Shown: positions 53,675 to 61,503, counted from the first letter of the stretch. The stretch: 64,000 nt of DNA from Desulfosarcina widdelii (GCF_009688965.1 NZ_AP021875.1:1054001-1118000), one strand, 5' to 3'. Program-made: numbers and translations. The notes: generated from the letters alone by a model not told the origin.

Positions 53675-55258
53675 TCACAGTTCCAGCGGGGTGACCGTAT
53701 TTACCATCTGCGCCGAGCGCAATTCCTCTATCACCTCAGGGGGCACCTGGGTGTCGGTCTGCAGAAAGATGATATTGTGTTCTCCGTCTTGCTCCTGGCC
53801 CACGTGCATGCGCCCGATGTTGATGTTGTGCCGGCCTAAAGTGGTGCCGATGCCGCCGATGGCGCCGGGGCGATCCTTGTTGAATATCAAAAGGATATGG
53901 CCTTCGGGAACCAGTTCCAGGCGGAAATTGTTGATCTTGACGACCTTGATGTCCCTGCGTCCGATCAAGGTGCCGGCCACCACGTTTTCCCCTTTTTCCG
54001 TGGCCACCCGCAGGGTGATCAGATGGGTGTAATCTTCGGCTTCCGCAGTGGTCGATTCGGTGACCTTGATGCCCATATCCTTGGCGACCACCGGGGCGTT
54101 TACCGAATTGACCGCGTATTTTACCATGGGGGTGAGCAGTCCTTTGAGGATGGCCGTGGATACGGGAGCCATGTCCATTCCTTTGAAATCACCAGTATAT
54201 TCAATGGTTACGGAATTAACCGGCCCATCGGCCAGTTGAGCCTGGAGGCAGCCCATGCGGTCGCCCACCGCCATGTAGGGTCCGATTTTTTTCAGCAGGT
54301 CCCCGGCAACCGAAGGCACGTTGACGGCATTGATGACGGTTCCGTTGATCAGGTAGTCGATGATTTGCTGGGCAACGGCAACAGCAACGTTTGTCTGGGC
54401 TTCCCGGGTGGAAGCGCCCAGATGGGGGGTGCAGATCAACCGGTCCAGTTCGAACAGCCGGCACTCTCCGGGAGGTTCGGTTTCGAACACGTCCAGGGCC
54501 GCACCGGCCACCTTGCCCGATGCGATGGCCTCTTGCAGATCGTCCTCGTTGACGATCCCTCCTCGGGCACAATTCATGATCATGACCCCGTCTTTCATCT
54601 TGGCAAAGGCGGTCTTGTCCAACAGCCCGGTGGTTTCCTTGAGTTTGGGGACATGGACGGAAATATAATCGGACTGGGCGTAAAGTTCGTCCAGGGTAAT
54701 GCTCTCGAAACCTGCCTTTTGGATCTGTTCGGGAGTAACGAAGGGATCGTAAACCACCACCCGCATGCGCAGGCCCCTGGCACGGTCGGCCACGATGGAT
54801 CCGATCTTGCCGAAGCCGATAACACCCAGGGTCTTGTTGTAGACTTCCCGTCCCTGGAGCTTTTTCTTGTCCCATCGACCGGCTTTCAGGGAAAGCGTGC
54901 CCTGGGGAATGTTGCGGGTTAGGGCCATCATCATGGCAATTGCGTGCTCAGCGGTGGTTACCACATTACCCGTGGGGGTGTTCATCACCACGACACCGCG
55001 CTTGGTGGCTGCAGGGATGTCCACATTGTCCAGGCCGATTCCGGCACGCCCCACCACCTTCAATTTTTTGGCAGCGTCGAGGATCTCCTCGGTCACCTTG
55101 GTTGCGCTGCGGATGACCAGGGCATCGTAGTCGCCAATGATTTTCTTGAGTTCTTCGGGTGGTAATCCAGTGTTCACATCCACTTCAATACCATCGGTGT
55201 CCTTAAAAATCTGAATCCCCGCATCGCCGAGTACATCACTGACAAGTACTTTGATCAT
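53675..55258 (-). CDS. serA: D-3-phosphoglycerate dehydrogenase
   Basis: 527 aa, the long three-domain form. It has an NAD-binding motif VIGFGKIGSIVADRARG with substrate-binding residues in VVGRAGIGLDNVD, the catalytic RGGIVNEDDL and the His in LICTPHLGAST. An ASB (allosteric) domain (about 315-445) and a C-terminal ACT domain (about 455-527: RPGAIGGIGTTLGRHNINIGRMHVG) follow. It makes 3-phosphohydroxypyruvate, the first step of serine synthesis. ATG 55258 is preceded by GGGGAG on the minus strand; an upstream in-frame extension to 55282 has no better site. It stands alone, convergent with the lipid locus. Confidence 0.95.
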   Translation of the reverse strand: MIKVLVSDVLGDAGIQIFKDTDGIEVDVNTGLPPEELKKIIGDYDALVIRSATKVTEEILDAAKKLKVVGRAGIGLDNVDIPAATKRGVVVMNTPTGNVVTTAEHAIAMMMALTRNIPQGTLSLKAGRWDKKKLQGREVYNKTLGVIGFGKIGSIVADRARGLRMRVVVYDPFVTPEQIQKAGFESITLDELYAQSDYISVHVPKLKETTGLLDKTAFAKMKDGVMIMNCARGGIVNEDDLQEAIASGKVAGAALDVFETEPPGECRLFELDRLICTPHLGASTREAQTNVAVAVAQQIIDYLINGTVINAVNVPSVAGDLLKKIGPYMAVGDRMGCLQAQLADGPVNSVTIEYTGDFKGMDMAPVSTAILKGLLTPMVKYAVNSVNAPVVAKDMGIKVTESTTAEAEDYTHLITLRVATEKGENVVAGTLIGRRDIKVVKINNFRLELVPEGHILLIFNKDRPGAIGGIGTTLGRHNINIGRMHVGQEQDGEHNIIFLQTDTQVPPEVIEELRSAQMVNTVTPLEL

Positions 55259-55293
55259 CTCACTCCCCTTCCTTGAACACACATTGACGACAT

Positions 55294-55402
55294 CGTAAGA
55301 AGTCCGATATCTTCGTTACGCTTCATCCCTCGTCACTGCGGAGTACGTTCAGGTACGCCTCATTCCTCGGGATTCGCAAGCCTTGATCTCGAACTTCTTA
55401 CG
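55294..55402 (-). repeat. palindromic intergenic element, family 1 copy c
   Basis: Ends CGTAAGAAGTCCGA and TCGAACTTCTTACG form an imperfect inverted pair. The interior, read on the minus strand, repeats the family core CTTGCGAATCCCGAGGAAT and the arm CTTCGTTACGC. Compared with copies at 9703 and 56992 the tips differ (AAGAAGT here, AAAAAGG and AAGAATG there) while staying complementary. It lies just upstream of serA. Confidence 0.8.
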
Positions 55403-55509
55403 ACGCCGCCTGAAAATCGATCTATTGGAAACCCTGCAATAATGAAAAAATCGTTTCTATGCACAAAAACAAACCGGTCGTATGAGCCGATTATTCTTGT
55501 CCGATTTGA

Positions 55510-55524
55510 ACTTGAAAGTCAAGT
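55510..55524. promoter_or_regulatory. short palindrome upstream of the methyltransferase
   Basis: ACTTGAAAGTCAAGT is an ACTTGA-AAG-TCAAGT inverted repeat in an AT-rich gap (55403-55747) that holds no convincing gene besides the small peptide listed next. It resembles the operator boxes of restriction-modification controllers in symmetry only; no controller gene is present. Binding is untested. Confidence 0.3.
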
Positions 55525-55628
55525 TTCAAAGCGAACCCTTCGGTTTTCCTCAATATTAATTTTATTTAGATTTCTTTTAGTTATCTTAAGATATATTGCA
55601 TATATGGAAGATTTTGGAGGTGAAATTG

Positions 55629-55694
55629 ATGAAAATTTCAGTTGCGATGGTTATCCAATGTGGTCCGCTACATGTAAAAAGATTCAAATTGTAA
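55629..55694 (+). CDS. possible 21-codon leader peptide
   Basis: ATG 55629 is preceded by a good ribosome site (GGAGG at about 55616-55620), and the frame MKISVAMVIQCGPLHVKRFKL ends at a TAA, 53 bases before the methyltransferase start at 55748. It is too short to judge by composition. It could be a leader peptide or a chance ORF in the AT-rich control region. Confidence 0.25.
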   Translation: MKISVAMVIQCGPLHVKRFKL

Positions 55695-55747
55695 AAAGGG
55701 CCGCCTTGTGTCAGATGAAAAGGCTCAAAGAGAGGAGAATCCGCACA

Positions 55748-56872
55748 ATGCAAACCGAACAGCAGGTTGTTTTTGCCGATGCGGCCCGAATGTCCGGAAT
55801 TTCATCCCGGAGCGTTCACCTGGCGGTGACCTCACCGCCCTACCCCATGATCGAAATGTGGGATGCGGTTTTTTGTTGCCGAAACGAGACGAAAAAGGCC
55901 TTGCGGCATGAAAAAGGGATGCAGGCCTTCGAATCCATGCACCGGGATCTTGATCGGGTATGGAAGGAACTGGACCGCGTGCTGGTTCCCGGCGGCATCG
56001 CTTGCATCAACATCGGGGACGCCACCCGGACCCTGGACGGTGAGTTTGCCCTTTACCCCAACCACAGCCGTATCCTTTCCGCCATGCTGGCCCTGGGATT
56101 CACCAATCTACCCAACATCCTGTGGCGCAAGCAGACCAACGCACCCAACAAATTCATGGGTTCGGGCATGATGCCGCCCGGAGCCTACGTGACCCTGGAA
56201 CACGAATACGTCCTGATTTTGCGCAAAGGCGGCAAACGCCTGTTCAACGATCCGGAGGCCAAAACAAACCGCCGGCAGAGCGCCTTTTTCTGGGAGGAGC
56301 GCAACCACTGGTTTTCCGATGTGTGGATGGATTTGAAGGGAACCCGGCAGAATACCGGCGACAAGAAGCTGCGGCAGCGCAGCGGGGCCTACCCCGTTGA
56401 ACTGGCCTATCGACTGATTTCCATGTTTTCCGTTATGGGCGATACGGTATTGGACCCATTTTTAGGCACCGGAACCACCCTGTGGGCCGCGGCCGCAGCC
56501 GGGCGCAACGGCATCGGCTACGAAATGGATAGTGCTTTTGCAAAGATGATCGGTGAGAGCTGTCGTCAGGCGGTGCCCCAGGGGCGTCACCGCATCGCCG
56601 AGCGCCTGGACGCCCACCTGCAATTCGTGCGTGAACGCGAGGAAAACGGAAAACCCATTAAATATACCAATCAGGTCTACGGTTTTCCGGTAATCACCAG
56701 GCAGGAGACCGAACTGCTGCTTCCGCTGCCGGTTTCCGTTGAAGAATCGGCTGAGAATCGATGGCAGGTGAAATACGATGTTCCCATGGCTTCCGCTGAG
56801 GGAAAGCCGGCTCCGATTCCGGAAAAGGAGGCGACGCCAATGAAAGCCGGACAACTATCGCTGTTCAACTAG
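55748..56872 (+). CDS. DNA methyltransferase, SPPY type (beta class, N4-cytosine or N6-adenine)
   Basis: 374 aa from ATG 55748 with GAGGAG 55732-55737; the frame is open to 55442 but the upstream part is not homologous. The catalytic motif IV TSPPY is at residues 28-32 and the SAM-binding motif DPFLGTGTT at 236-244, the order IV before I that defines class beta. The middle region contains NIGDATRTLDG and GSGMMPPGAYVTLEHEYVLILRKGG. SPPY favours N4-cytosine or N6-adenine methylation, not C5. No restriction endonuclease gene is adjacent, so it may be an orphan regulatory methylase. The C-terminal about 110 residues are not recognised. Confidence 0.85.
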   Translation: MQTEQQVVFADAARMSGISSRSVHLAVTSPPYPMIEMWDAVFCCRNETKKALRHEKGMQAFESMHRDLDRVWKELDRVLVPGGIACINIGDATRTLDGEFALYPNHSRILSAMLALGFTNLPNILWRKQTNAPNKFMGSGMMPPGAYVTLEHEYVLILRKGGKRLFNDPEAKTNRRQSAFFWEERNHWFSDVWMDLKGTRQNTGDKKLRQRSGAYPVELAYRLISMFSVMGDTVLDPFLGTGTTLWAAAAAGRNGIGYEMDSAFAKMIGESCRQAVPQGRHRIAERLDAHLQFVREREENGKPIKYTNQVYGFPVITRQETELLLPLPVSVEESAENRWQVKYDVPMASAEGKPAPIPEKEATPMKAGQLSLFN

Positions 56873-56888
56873 CGAAGCTCATCCGAGC

Positions 56889-56946
56889 GCAGGAGCGGCT
56901 TCCAGCTGCGAAAATATCAAAGATCGCGGCTGGAAGCCGCTCCTAC
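56889..56946. repeat. REP-like hairpin
   Basis: GCAGGAGCGGCTTCCAGCTGCG (56889-56910) pairs with CGCGGCTGGAAGCCGCTCCT (56925-56944), with a 14-base loop containing AAAATATCAAAGAT. This GAGCGGCTTCCAGC-type palindrome is common in several proteobacteria. It lies after the methyltransferase and may double as its terminator, but no T-run follows. Confidence 0.8.
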
Positions 56947-56991
56947 GTTTCCAAGAACCTTGTGATAGGATCAATCAAACCGATCGTCACA

Positions 56992-57115
56992 GGCGATTGC
57001 GTAAGAATGCCGAGATCAAGGCTTGCGAATCCTGAGGAACGAGGCGTATTCGTTATACACCGCAGAGACGAAGGATGAAGCGTAACGCCGATATCGGGAT
57101 TCTTACGCAATCGCC
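56992..57115 (+). repeat. palindromic intergenic element, family 1 copy b
   Basis: GGCGATTGCGTAAGAAT (56992-57008) pairs perfectly with ATTCTTACGCAATCGCC (57099-57115). The inner part shares the family core CGAGATCAAGGCTTGCGAATCC and GACGAAGGATGA with copy a. The stem is longer than in copies a and c and its tip differs, yet it stays complementary. It abuts the FlhB-like gene end at 57119. Confidence 0.85.
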
Positions 57116-57118
57116 CGA

Positions 57119-57385
57119 TCACAATTTGCCGTTAAGCCTGTAAATAAACACCAACACCTCCGCCACGGCACGGTAAAGCTCCGCCGGAATTTCCGTTTCC
57201 AGTTCCATGGCCTCCAGGACATTGGCCAGATTGGGATCTTCATGCAGGGGGACATCGTTCTCCCGGGCCACCTGCACAATCTGATCGGCAATGTGCCCCT
57301 TGCCTTTGGCCACCACCCGCGGCGCCATGCTTTTGGCCTGATCGTACTGGAGCGCCGCGGCCTTGCGAATCCGTTTGTCGTTCAT
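57119..57385 (-). CDS. FlhB/YscU C-terminal-like protein (EscU family)
   Basis: 88 aa. It corresponds to the cytosolic C-terminal domain of FlhB only: NDKRIRKAAALQYDQAKSMAPRVVAKGKGHIADQIVQVARENDVPLHEDPNLA, then a helix ending AEVLVFIYRLNGKL. It lacks the membrane part and the NPTH autocleavage motif, as in the short FlhB2-type proteins that accompany FliK-like genes. It overlaps the FliK-like gene by 4 bases (ATGA), so the two are co-translated. Role probably in hook-length or export control, but not proven. Confidence 0.85.
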   Translation of the reverse strand: MNDKRIRKAAALQYDQAKSMAPRVVAKGKGHIADQIVQVARENDVPLHEDPNLANVLEAMELETEIPAELYRAVAEVLVFIYRLNGKL

Positions 57386-58989
57386 ACACTCACATCCAAT
57401 TGCCGCTGGCCGGGTAGAAACAGCTCTTCCCCGTCGAACGCCTCAATTTTTTTCTCGTTGACCACCACGTTGACGGCAACCGTGTTGAAAACCGGTTTCA
57501 GTGCTTCGCCGATGCGGTGCTGTTCGTCCTGAACGAGGGTCTGGATATCGGCGTTGGGAACGAAAAAAGTGACGTTCAGATCCCTTCCCATCATCCACAG
57601 ATCCGTTCGCACCGCACCCATGGGGTCCATGTCCAGCAGCAGGGAAACCCGCGGTTTTTTTTGTTCGCCATCCCTGCCTTTTCTGGCGTAATACACCTTG
57701 AGCTGGGCGTTGCGGGGGTTGTCCGTTAAAAACAGTAGATGCGAAAAGGCTTGCAGAACATCCGGGTCCACCGGTTTTTCCGTGGCCCCGGTCTGCTGAT
57801 GATCGATGTGGGACACTGCCCGCTGGACAACGCTTTTCAAGGTCTCCAGCAGATGTCGGTCCGCAGCTTGTGCATCTTGAGGTTGGGCGTCCAGAAATTG
57901 TCTTAAAACCAAGAGGTTGGGCTTGAGGTCCGTAACCATCAGGTTGCGGATTGCCGGCTGTTCGGCCAGTTCGACGGGCGGCAAAGGCCCGGAGCGTCCC
58001 TCCAGCTTCTGGACCGTCTCGGCCAATCGTTTTTCGAAGTAGATGCCAGAATTTTCGACAAAAGCCCTGACCCGTGCCGCCAGGGTACCTACGTCGCCCT
58101 CCGGCGATGCCGGGGACAGGATCTGTTGGAGGTTGGTCAGCGCCTTTTTCATGGGATCGGGCAGGTCAGCGTTATTGAAGGAGCTGGAAGGGCGGGAAGG
58201 TTGATCCAGCAGTTGACGGATCTGATCGCGCAATACGGCAACCTCTCCGGAAGTTGGGGGTGCCGGTGTAGCAGCGCCCGCCTTTCCGGCGGTCTGCAGC
58301 GTGGGCTCCGATGGCATCGATGGGGTCGCTTGACCCTGAACGGCGGGCTGTTTTGGGGCTGCCTGACCGGAAACGACGGCCTGATTCGAGGCTGCATGGG
58401 GGGGGAAAGACGCCGGCCCCGGTTCCCGGGCATCGGCGGCGGATCGTGTTTGCGGAGCCAGCGCCAGGGTAATCTCCTGTCCGCTGCGTACAACCTGCAA
58501 GGGGACCACCTGCCCCTGTCTAACCGGGAAATCGATTTTGGTAAAGGCCTTGAATCGGCCGAAATCCACCAGTTTGAGACCGTCTTTTTCAAAACCCGTG
58601 ATTCGTCCCTCGAGCGTTTCACCGGCTTTCAGCATGCCGGCGTTGGGCGAAAGAAAGGGGCGTTCGGACACTGGCTCGAACAGGCGAATCTCCAGGGGAC
58701 TGCCCGACCGGGCCTGGTTACCTTGACCCTGCTCGGGAACCATCATCAATCGAAGCCCCTGTTCGCCGCCTTCAACCCGGATTTGTACGTTCTGGCCGCT
58801 GACGACCGGCATCGGCATGCGGGCGTAGGCCTTGAACTTGCCGAGGGAAAGCAGGGCGTCCCGGCCGTTTTCCACCTCCAGAACCGCAGCCGTCAACTGA
58901 TCGCCGGCCCGCAGCGCCATGGCGTCAGGGGAAAATTTTCCCCCTTCTGTAGGTTTTTGCTGGAAAAGGGTCGGCCACTGGATTTGCAT
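57382..58989 (-). CDS. flagellar hook-length control FliK-like protein
   Basis: 535 aa. The C-terminal about 110 residues fit the Flg_hook domain (LKVYYARKGRDGEQKKPRVSLLLDMDPMGAVRTDLWMMGRDLNVTFFVPNADIQTLV). The N-terminal part has two repeated beta-type segments (about 25-90 and 110-170) of the form GDQLTAAVLEVENGRDALLSLGKFKAYARMPMPV, and the middle is Pro/Ala/Gln-rich linker (about 190-300). This makes it like YlqG/FliK-type ruler proteins. The gene stands without other flagellar genes in view. ATG 58989 has GGAG 8 bases upstream. Confidence 0.8.
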   Translation of the reverse strand: MQIQWPTLFQQKPTEGGKFSPDAMALRAGDQLTAAVLEVENGRDALLSLGKFKAYARMPMPVVSGQNVQIRVEGGEQGLRLMMVPEQGQGNQARSGSPLEIRLFEPVSERPFLSPNAGMLKAGETLEGRITGFEKDGLKLVDFGRFKAFTKIDFPVRQGQVVPLQVVRSGQEITLALAPQTRSAADAREPGPASFPPHAASNQAVVSGQAAPKQPAVQGQATPSMPSEPTLQTAGKAGAATPAPPTSGEVAVLRDQIRQLLDQPSRPSSSFNNADLPDPMKKALTNLQQILSPASPEGDVGTLAARVRAFVENSGIYFEKRLAETVQKLEGRSGPLPPVELAEQPAIRNLMVTDLKPNLLVLRQFLDAQPQDAQAADRHLLETLKSVVQRAVSHIDHQQTGATEKPVDPDVLQAFSHLLFLTDNPRNAQLKVYYARKGRDGEQKKPRVSLLLDMDPMGAVRTDLWMMGRDLNVTFFVPNADIQTLVQDEQHRIGEALKPVFNTVAVNVVVNEKKIEAFDGEELFLPGQRQLDVSV

Positions 58990-59010
58990 GGGGAGGTCTC
59001 CGGTTGCTTT

Positions 59011-59050
59011 AACTAAAGCAGGCGATTAGGGCGAAACGCCTGCTTTGGTT
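59011..59050. repeat. imperfect hairpin upstream of the FliK-like gene
   Basis: AACTAAAGCAGGCG (59011-59024) pairs with CGCCTGCTTTGGTT (59037-59050) with one mismatch and a 12-base loop. It directly abuts the family-2 element starting at 59051, so it may be part of a compound repeat. On the minus strand it lies in the 5' leader of the FliK-like gene. Confidence 0.6.
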
Positions 59051-59193
59051 AGTGTTCATCCAGAAATTGGAAAATTTGGTCGAGATCGAGGCGCACGAAA
59101 AATTTTACCGCAGGAATATAGTTGATATTCTGAGGATAAAATTTTTCGCGCAACAAAGATATCGGGCAAATTGGTCATTTCTGGACGGACACT
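59051..59193 (-). repeat. palindromic intergenic element, family 2 copy a
   Basis: A 143-bp element with the ends AGTGTTCATCCAGAAAT and ATTTCTGGACGGACACT, which pair almost fully; the inner arms GAGGCGCACGAAAAATTTTA and AAAATTTTTCGCGCAACAAA pair as well. Only the loop, around GCAGGAATATAGTTGATATTCTG, is unpaired. It is reversed relative to copy c at 60284. It lies in the intergenic gap 58990-59353 between two divergent genes. Confidence 0.82.
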
Positions 59194-59353
59194 GTTAATA
59201 GATACCAGTTTTTAATCTTTGGCAACCCTGTAGAACCGGTTTTCCAACGATACCGGATTCGAAGCGCATCGCATCCGGTTGCCTAAGACAGACCTTTGTG
59301 GTAAACATCAAACCCTTGTAAAAGAACCCGCTTCAGCCTCCAAAAAGGAGCCC

Positions 59354-59656
59354 ATGTTTTCAGGAATACAGGAAATTCTGCTGATCGTGCTCATTGTTCT
59401 GGCGATCTTTTTGGTTCCGCGGATGACGAAATCCAAGCCGGTGCCGGAGCCGCCCAGGCTGCGTCGGTCGATCCCTCCCCTTTCCGGGCCCTTGCGTCTG
59501 GCCATCGTCATCTCCATCCTCTGGCCCGTTGGCTGCGCGCTATATTTCAAACCCTGGCGCGAGGCCCTTGTCCCTTTTGCCGTGGTCGGTATCGGTCCGG
59601 TGGTCGTGGCCTGGAGTTTGAACTGGGTAGTGGCGGGGATGCGGCGAAAACCCTAA
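59354..59656 (+). CDS. small membrane protein, function unknown
   Basis: 100 aa with an N-terminal hydrophobic helix (SGIQEILLIVLIVLAIFLVPRM), a proline-rich linker (SKPVPEPPRLRRSIPPLSG) and two further helices (about 48-68 and 74-93), so three membrane segments in all. The start ATG 59354 has AGGAG only 3 bases upstream, which is short but is the only candidate. The first helix looks TatA-like, but the following two helices rule that out. It stands alone between two palindromic elements. Confidence 0.7.
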   Translation: MFSGIQEILLIVLIVLAIFLVPRMTKSKPVPEPPRLRRSIPPLSGPLRLAIVISILWPVGCALYFKPWREALVPFAVVGIGPVVVAWSLNWVVAGMRRKP

Positions 59657-59659
59657 CTC

Positions 59660-59802
59660 GTACCCATTCATAAATGGCCAATTCGCTTGATATCTTCGTT
59701 GCGCAAAAAATTTAATCCTCGGAATATCAACCATATACCTCCGGGTAAATTTTTCGCTGCGCCTCGATCTCAACCGAATTTGCCGATTTCTGGATAGACA
59801 CG
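59660..59802 (+). repeat. palindromic intergenic element, family 2 copy b
   Basis: It shows the same layout as copies a and c: a left arm GATATCTTCGTTGCGCAAAA and right arm GCTGCGCCTCGATCTC, around a loop near GGAATATCAACC. The ends are more decayed (GTACCCATTCATAAAT against ATTTCTGGATAGACAC). It lies between the small membrane protein gene and the duplicated-domain gene. Confidence 0.75.
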
Positions 59803-59841
59803 AACGATTGCTATGTTTTAAAAATGATTTGGAGGTAAACC

Positions 59842-60282
59842 ATGACCCACGAAGATGCCGGCCATTACGCGGCCAAACACCCGAATGCCAAAACCGATTC
59901 TGCCATTGCCGCAGCCATAGAGGAAAAACAGACCGACGGGCGCATCACCTGCGCGGCGGCCCACGCGATTGCATCAAAGCTGGATTGTTCGCCGAACACG
60001 GTTGGGGTGAACATCGATCTGTTGGAGATGCGAATCGCCAAATGTCAGCTTGGTCTGTTCGGACACGGCAGTGTGAAGGGTAAAACCGTCGCCAAAGCTT
60101 CTTTAGTTGCCGGCGAACTGGAAACGGCCATCCGTGCGGCCATGGACGGGGATCGCATCACCTGCAAGGCGGCCTGGGATGTGGCCGAACGGCTGAATCT
60201 CAAACGGCTGGATGTGGCCTGTGCCTGCGAGGCACTGGAGGTCAAGATTGGGCAGTGTCAGCTGGGGGCGTTCGGATCGTAA
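59842..60282 (+). CDS. protein with two copies of an unknown about 40-aa domain
   Basis: 146 aa. The two halves are clearly duplicated: ITCAAAHAIASKLDCSPNTVG through IAKCQLGLFG (about residues 35-75) and ITCKAAWDVAERLNLKRLDVA through IGQCQLGAFG (about 104-145). Each unit looks like three helices with a helix-turn-helix-like turn (cys/ala-rich AxxIA-x-L/ AxDVAERL) and ends in C-Q-L-G-x-F-G. The shape could suit DNA or protein binding, but I do not recognise the family. The ATG has TGGAGG upstream. Flanked by family-2 elements on both sides; the element copy c begins 2 bases after its stop. Confidence 0.75.
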   Translation: MTHEDAGHYAAKHPNAKTDSAIAAAIEEKQTDGRITCAAAHAIASKLDCSPNTVGVNIDLLEMRIAKCQLGLFGHGSVKGKTVAKASLVAGELETAIRAAMDGDRITCKAAWDVAERLNLKRLDVACACEALEVKIGQCQLGAFGS

Positions 60283-60283
60283 T

Positions 60284-60428
60284 CAGTGCCCATCCAGAAA
60301 TTGCTAATTCGCCCGATATCTTTGTTGCACGAAAAATTTTATCCTCGAAATATCAATCATATGACTGCGGTAAAATTTTTCGTGCGCCTCGATCTCGACC
60401 AAATTTTCCTATTTCTGGACGGGCACTG
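60284..60428 (+). repeat. palindromic intergenic element, family 2 copy c
   Basis: A 145-bp element with exact ends CAGTGCC and GGGCACTG and long pairing arms (ACGAAAAATTTTATCC against TAAAATTTTTCGTGCG); the unpaired loop is about 25 bases. It exactly fills the gap between the stop codons of the duplicated-domain gene and the convergent darP gene, so it may act as a two-way transcript end as well as a mobile remnant. Confidence 0.85.
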
Positions 60429-60920
60429 TTATTCTGCCAGATCCCTGAGGTAGCGAAACAGGTTGCGGGCGGATTTCGGGTGTTTGTTGTTTTGTTTTTC
60501 CTTGCGGGCGCTGCGCACCAACTGCCCCAACCGCTGACGATCCGCCTTTGGAAGGGCGTCCAGGATCTCCATCATCGCTTCATCGTCGCCGTCCACCAAC
60601 CGGTCCCGCCAGGCTTCAAGGCGGTGAAAATCCCTCGCCCGTTGGTATTCGCCCTGTTCGATTTCAAGAAGGGCCTGTTCGATGGGTGCGACATCGACAT
60701 CGCGCATCAGGGAACCGATGTACTGCATCTGGCGGCGGCGGGCGCCGCGGGAGGTCATGGGTCGGATGTCGGAAATGGCTTCGATGAGTCGAGTGGTAAG
60801 GTCCATTCTACGTATCTGCTCGTCGGAGAGCTGGACCAGTTTTTCACCGATTTTCTGAAGGGCGATGGCCTCTTTTTTAAGCTGGGTTCGGCTTTTTTTT
60901 AACTCGCCTGGTTCTTCCAT
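60429..60920 (-). CDS. darP: DarP/YjgA (DUF615) ribosome-associated protein
   Basis: 163 aa, all-helical and highly charged. RTQLKKEAIALQKIGEKLVQLSDEQ, ARRRQMQYIGSLMRDVD and ARNLFRYLRDL are the family signatures of YjgA/DarP (DUF615). This protein binds precursor 50S particles and promotes late large-subunit maturation. It is known mainly from Beta/Gammaproteobacteria and some deltaproteobacteria. Stop codon at 60429-60431 directly abuts the palindromic element. The gene is single. Confidence 0.88.
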   Translation of the reverse strand: MEEPGELKKSRTQLKKEAIALQKIGEKLVQLSDEQIRRMDLTTRLIEAISDIRPMTSRGARRRQMQYIGSLMRDVDVAPIEQALLEIEQGEYQRARDFHRLEAWRDRLVDGDDEAMMEILDALPKADRQRLGQLVRSARKEKQNNKHPKSARNLFRYLRDLAE

Positions 60921-60951
60921 TCTTTATTAACTGGTAAGAAGTCGTCATATT

Positions 60952-61362
60952 TTATTGATTCATGTAGAGTGACTGAAAGTCCACGCGGTTGCCGCTCCAG
61001 CCCTCCACCATGCGGGTATTGTTGGTTCGGTAGGTGACGCTTTCCACGTTCATGTGAATGGAAAAGAGTACGTCCGGGTTGGAGGAGCCCGGATGAATGT
61101 TCTTGGTGAGGCTGCCGGGTGAGGACATTGTTTGGCCGTTGTCCGTCAACGTCACGCCTGTGGTGTTGTCTATTCCCGGCGTATTGGAGGACGTTAAATC
61201 TTTAGGCGCAGCGCTATGGGCTGAAACGATGGTTCCACTGTTGCCCTGGACCGCCCCCATCTGATCGTCGGTCAGCGACTTCATGTCGGCTGTGGCCGGA
61301 GATGCCACAGAGATCGTCAACAATACAGCGAATAGGCAGGAAAAGAAGCAGTACCCTTTCAT
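60952..61362 (-). CDS. small exported protein with a bacteriocin-like/DUF6160-like motif
   Basis: 136 aa from ATG 61362, which has AGGAGG upstream; the longer frame to 61389 has no better site. A signal peptide (KGYCFFSCLFAVLLTISVASPATA) is followed directly by DMKSLTDDQMGAVQGNSG, a motif like the L-x-D-x-x-M-x-x-V-x-G leader-type start of several exported proteins and adhesin-like families. The rest is Ser/Thr/Asn/Gly-rich and beta-like (SSNTPGIDNTTGVTLTDNG), and ends RMVEGWSGNRVDFQSLYMNQ. No cysteine. It is presumably secreted or surface-bound. The function is unknown. No ABC exporter gene is adjacent. Confidence 0.72.
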   Translation of the reverse strand: MKGYCFFSCLFAVLLTISVASPATADMKSLTDDQMGAVQGNSGTIVSAHSAAPKDLTSSNTPGIDNTTGVTLTDNGQTMSSPGSLTKNIHPGSSNPDVLFSIHMNVESVTYRTNNTRMVEGWSGNRVDFQSLYMNQ

Positions 61363-61503
61363 GGTTGCCTCCTCAACTCGAAAATACAATTGTTGTCGCG
61401 GCAGAAAGAATCAAAAATAACTGGCTGGATCGTCAAGTCATTTAAAACCAATCGCTTCCATAGGTCAAGGAATAAAAACGAAGTTTCAGGGCTAGAACGA
61501 TGT

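Noticed and set aside
55442..55747. N-terminal extension of the methyltransferase to 55442
   Set aside because: AT-rich and unlike the methylase; the ATG at 55748 has a strong ribosome site and the catalytic TSPPY follows at residue 28.
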